Assembly: GCA_946481275.1 (NCBI GenBank)
Contig: CAMLMV010000032.1
Span: 1 to 64,000, forward strand
Direction: 5' to 3'
Length of the DNA: 64,000 nt
Source of the DNA: an uncultured Massilia sp.
GTDB lineage: Bacteria; Pseudomonadota; Gammaproteobacteria; Burkholderiales; Burkholderiaceae
Both the position numbers and the translations under genes were made by a program. Positions 60,132 to 64,000 of the stretch are shown here, piece after piece (position 1 is the stretch's first letter; every line of letters begins with the position of its first letter). The notes beneath the pieces were generated by a model that did no database searches, was not told the DNA's origin, and saw only the letters and a list, made by a program, of their open reading frames with translations.

Positions 60132-60172
60132 CCGCATCTCTCTAGACCGAACCGAATACGATAGGAATACAA

Positions 60173-61636
<1,464 letters not shown>

Positions 61637-61661
61637 TCGAAGCGTCGCCGCAACGGAATGG

Positions 61662-61695
61662 ACGGCCCGGGTGCGCAACCCGGGCCGTTTTTTTT
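61662..61695 (+). terminator. strong rho-independent terminator of gltBD
   Basis: An 11-bp perfect stem (ACGGCCCGGGT/ACCCGGGCCGT, 61662-61672 and 61678-61688) with a 5-base loop is followed by a run of eight T residues to 61695. It is 26 bases after the gltD stop. Confidence 0.95.
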
Positions 61696-61769
61696 CGCTG
61701 TGAGAATTCGCGCAACTGTTTCGCACGCGTTCCGGTAATGTAACGGTTTTCATTCTTTCCAATGCCGCC

Positions 61770-63287
61770 ATGGATACCGTCACCCTCAAGGGCAATCTCG
61801 CGCTGAACGGCCAGAACCTGGCCTTCGAAGGCGTACCGATCGAAGCGCATCTGCTGCTGGGCGATTACCCCAATGTCGCCGTCAACAACGGATCCGGCAA
61901 GTTCACCTGGAAGATCGGCGACCGCACGGTCGAGACCACGGGCGCGTGGTACGACGCTGCCGTCACCTCCTACACGCCGACCCAGGCCGACGTCGGCAAA
62001 CCGATCTCCGTGACCGGCTCCGTCGCCTACGTCGACGGCATCCACACGCCGAGCAGCCCGAATGCGCTGACGGTCATCAACGTCAACGACCTGCCCACCG
62101 GCACGGTGACCATCACGGGCGACGTGACGCACGCCGGCAGCCAGCTGCACGCCGTCAGCACGATCGGTGACGAGGACGGCATGGGCGCCCTGTCGTACCA
62201 GTGGAAGGCGAACGGCCAGGCGATCGCCGGGGCGACCGGCGACACCTGGACGCTGGACGCGGCCCACGCGGGCCAGGCCATCAGCGTCGTCGCCAGCTAT
62301 GTCGACGGGTTCGGCCAGGCGGAGTCGGTCGCGAGCGACGCCGACCCGAAGGCCGTGCACCAGAACAGCCCGGGCGCGCTGGTCCTGTCGGGCGAGCTGG
62401 CGAAGGGACACACGCTGCATGCGCAAGTCGTCGACGCGGATCCGTTCGCCAAGGCGTATTACCAGTGGCAGATCGACGACGGCAGCGGCCATTACGTGAA
62501 CGTCACCGGCAACTGGTCCGCCGACTTCGCGCTCGGCGACAGCGTGCCGCCCGTCATGCGTGTGATCGCCACGTATGCCGACCGCTACGGGTTCATCGAA
62601 ACCCATGTGCGCACGATCGGCACGGAAGGCGCGGACACGATCCGCGGCGACCGCATCCCGGGCGAAGTCATCCAGGCACGCGGCGGCGACGACACACTCA
62701 TCTACACCAATGGCTCGCTTTTCGACGGCGGCGACGGCCTCGACACGTTTTATGCGCTGGGCGGCTACTCGGTCGGGCAGGTCGACGACCATACGTGGTA
62801 TTACCACGGCTTCACCGGCGGCGGCACCTGGCTCACCAACGTCGAGCGCGTGATCTTCGGCGCGCCGGGCCAATCCGGCCTCAGCGGCGTCGCGCTCGAC
62901 TTCGACGGCCACGCCGGCCAGGCTTATCGCCTGTACCGGGCCGCGTTCGACCGCACCCCCGACGACTTCGGCATCGGCTTCTGGATCAGCCGTCTCGACA
63001 AGGGCGTCAACCTGACGGACATCGCCAACGCCTTCGTCGGCTCGGCCGAATTCAAGACGTTGTATGGCGCGAATCCGACCAATGCGGAGATCGTCGACAA
63101 GTTCTATCACAACGTCCTGCACCGCGCCCCCGACCCGCAGAGCCAGTTCTGGGTCGACGTGCTCGACCGCAAGGCGGCGACGGTCGCCGACGTGCTGATC
63201 GGCTTCAGCGAAAGCGCCGAGAACGTCGCGGCCCTCGTCGGCGTGCAAAAGACGGGCATCTCCTACCTGCCGTATCATGACGGTTGA
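61770..63287 (+). CDS. RTX-like/Ig-like repeat protein with DUF4214 domain
   Basis: A 505-residue, acidic, glycine-rich protein with no signal peptide. The first half (to about 290) has Ig-like repeats with the pattern of ALSYQWKANGQAIAGATGDTWTLDAAHAGQAISVVASYVDGFGQ (about 145-189). A calcium-binding RTX-type nonapeptide region follows (ARGGDDTLIYTNGSLFDGGDGLDTF, about 306-330). DUF4214 is at the C terminus (AYRLYRAAFDRTPDDFGIGFWISRLDKGVNLTDIANAFVGSAEF, then VDKFYHNVLHRAPDPQSQFWVDVL). This architecture, leaderless and acidic with an RTX block, suits export by a type I secretion system, whose genes are not seen nearby. Function unknown; surface layer or adhesin roles are possible. Confidence 0.85.
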   Translation: MDTVTLKGNLALNGQNLAFEGVPIEAHLLLGDYPNVAVNNGSGKFTWKIGDRTVETTGAWYDAAVTSYTPTQADVGKPISVTGSVAYVDGIHTPSSPNALTVINVNDLPTGTVTITGDVTHAGSQLHAVSTIGDEDGMGALSYQWKANGQAIAGATGDTWTLDAAHAGQAISVVASYVDGFGQAESVASDADPKAVHQNSPGALVLSGELAKGHTLHAQVVDADPFAKAYYQWQIDDGSGHYVNVTGNWSADFALGDSVPPVMRVIATYADRYGFIETHVRTIGTEGADTIRGDRIPGEVIQARGGDDTLIYTNGSLFDGGDGLDTFYALGGYSVGQVDDHTWYYHGFTGGGTWLTNVERVIFGAPGQSGLSGVALDFDGHAGQAYRLYRAAFDRTPDDFGIGFWISRLDKGVNLTDIANAFVGSAEFKTLYGANPTNAEIVDKFYHNVLHRAPDPQSQFWVDVLDRKAATVADVLIGFSESAENVAALVGVQKTGISYLPYHDG

Positions 63288-63319
63288 GTAATCCCGCCAA
63301 TGACGACATGGAGACACGG

Positions 63320-64000
63320 ATGGAGATCGGCTACGTAGGCCTGGGCGGCATGGGACATGCCATGGCAAGCAACCTCATTGGCAAGGGCCATACGCTTCGC
63401 GTGTGGAACCGCTCGCCCGGCAAGGCGGCCGACCTCGTCGCGCAGGGCGCCATGCTCGTCGACCATCCGGGCCAGGCCGTGGCCAGCGACGGCATCGTGT
63501 TCACGATGGTCGCGGACGATGCGGCGCTGGAGCAGGTCGTCGGCGGGCCGGACGGCATCGGGGCAAAGCTGGGCCCGGGCGGCATCCACGTCTCCATGAG
63601 CACGGTGTCGCCGGAAACGACGCGCAAGCTCGCCGCCCTGCACGCCGAGCGCGGCGCGGGTTTTATTGCCGCGCCCGTGTTCGGTCGCCCGACCGCGGCT
63701 GCCGCCGCCATGCTGTTCATCCTGGTCGCGGGCGCTCCCGCCGCGCGCGAACAAATCATGCCGCTGCTGGAGACGATGGGCCAGCGCGTGTTCCCGCTGG
63801 GCGACGACCCCGTCGCCGCCAGCATCGTCAAGCTGAGCGGCAATTTCATGATCATGGGCGTCATCGAAGCGATGGCGGAAGCGGCGACGCTGTGTGAAAA
63901 GTACGGCGTCGAGCGCTCGGCCATGATGGACGTGATGACGCAATCGATTTTTGCCACGCCGCTGTACGTCAACTACGGCAAGCTCATCGCGCAGCACGAT
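63320..64000 (+). CDS. beta-hydroxyacid dehydrogenase family protein (cut by window end)
   Basis: The first 227 codons of an NAD(P)-dependent enzyme of the 3-hydroxyisobutyrate dehydrogenase family. The Rossmann motif GYVGLGGMGHAMASNL is at about residues 4-19; the substrate loop is FIAAPVFGRPTAAAAAMLFILVAGAP (about 115-140), and the catalytic Lys lies in VKLSGNFMI (about 173). The proline-rich start of the C-terminal helical domain (SIFATPLYVNYGKLI) is visible. The gene runs off the window, so its stop is unseen. ATG 63320 has GGAG six bases upstream and is chosen over ATG 63308, four codons earlier. Substrate unknown; glyoxylate or hydroxy-isobutyrate-type reductases look alike. Confidence 0.88.
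   Translation, partial: MEIGYVGLGGMGHAMASNLIGKGHTLRVWNRSPGKAADLVAQGAMLVDHPGQAVASDGIVFTMVADDAALEQVVGGPDGIGAKLGPGGIHVSMSTVSPETTRKLAALHAERGAGFIAAPVFGRPTAAAAAMLFILVAGAPAAREQIMPLLETMGQRVFPLGDDPVAASIVKLSGNFMIMGVIEAMAEAATLCEKYGVERSAMMDVMTQSIFATPLYVNYGKLIAQHD

Noticed and set aside
55395..60137. A 1580-codon ORF on the minus strand spanning all of gltB
   Set aside because: It mirrors gltB codon for codon, has no ribosome binding site and no recognisable domain. Long antisense frames are a known result of G+C-biased third positions.

Overview
This is a high-G+C chromosomal stretch with densely packed genes in short operons. Protein signatures point to a betaproteobacterium: LiuR-controlled isovaleryl-CoA dehydrogenase, AceK, GltB/GltD, a Grx4-UbiX pair, Tex, many LysR/MarR regulators with divergent targets, and a REP-type transposase. 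The Massilia/Duganella group of the Oxalobacteraceae is my best guess; this is inference, since no rRNA or tRNA gene is present. No prophage, plasmid or CRISPR array is visible. About 57 protein genes are supported, including one 57-residue ORF and one gene cut by the right edge.

Region 1 (about 0.48-21.4 kb) is the most striking part. It reads as a peptidoglycan-fragment catabolism island. A + strand run encodes MurQ, an AmpG-like permease, a NagX-like membrane acyltransferase, a DigH-like glycosidase lipoprotein, a MurNAc/GlcNAc-type kinase, an AmiD-like amidase, a LysR regulator, a VanX/DdpX-type D-Ala-D-Ala dipeptidase and an unknown lipoprotein; several genes overlap. On the - strand lie a class C beta-lactamase-fold hydrolase with DadA, and a SpmA/SpmB-type protein with PBP4 (DacB). 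A family 5 solute-binding protein, a TonB-dependent receptor and an LdcA-type LD-carboxypeptidase close the island. Together they could capture, import and dismantle wall fragments down to GlcNAc-6-P, amino acids and D-Ala, which DadA would oxidise.

Region 2 (21.4-32.0 kb) holds an HisN-like phosphatase and a series of regulator/enzyme pairs: LysR with SnoaL and SDR, LysR (probably frameshifted) with AzoR, MarR with SDR, MarR with a PaaI thioesterase and a thiolase, and LysR with an MDR reductase. Several intergenic gaps carry clear dyads; the MarR/SDR operator pair is the best. Region 3 (32.0-42.6 kb) contains a MORN/TonB-C protein, an acyl-CoA catabolic series (acyl-CoA dehydrogenase, SDR, thiolase), aceK, isovaleryl-CoA dehydrogenase, a DUF4349 lipoprotein, LiuR and an MBL hydrolase, with two matching LiuR-type operators.

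Region 4 (42.6-55.2 kb) has an HTH regulator behind an AT-rich leader with a 22-bp near-palindrome, a 57-residue protein, UbiX, Grx4, Tex, an SDR/LysR pair, a SNF2 helicase, a soluble PAS histidine kinase with an OmpR-type regulator, and a REP-associated transposase with its own flanking structure. Region 5 (55.2-64.0 kb) is gltB-gltD followed by a strong terminator, a DUF4214/RTX-like protein and the 5' part of a beta-hydroxyacid dehydrogenase gene.
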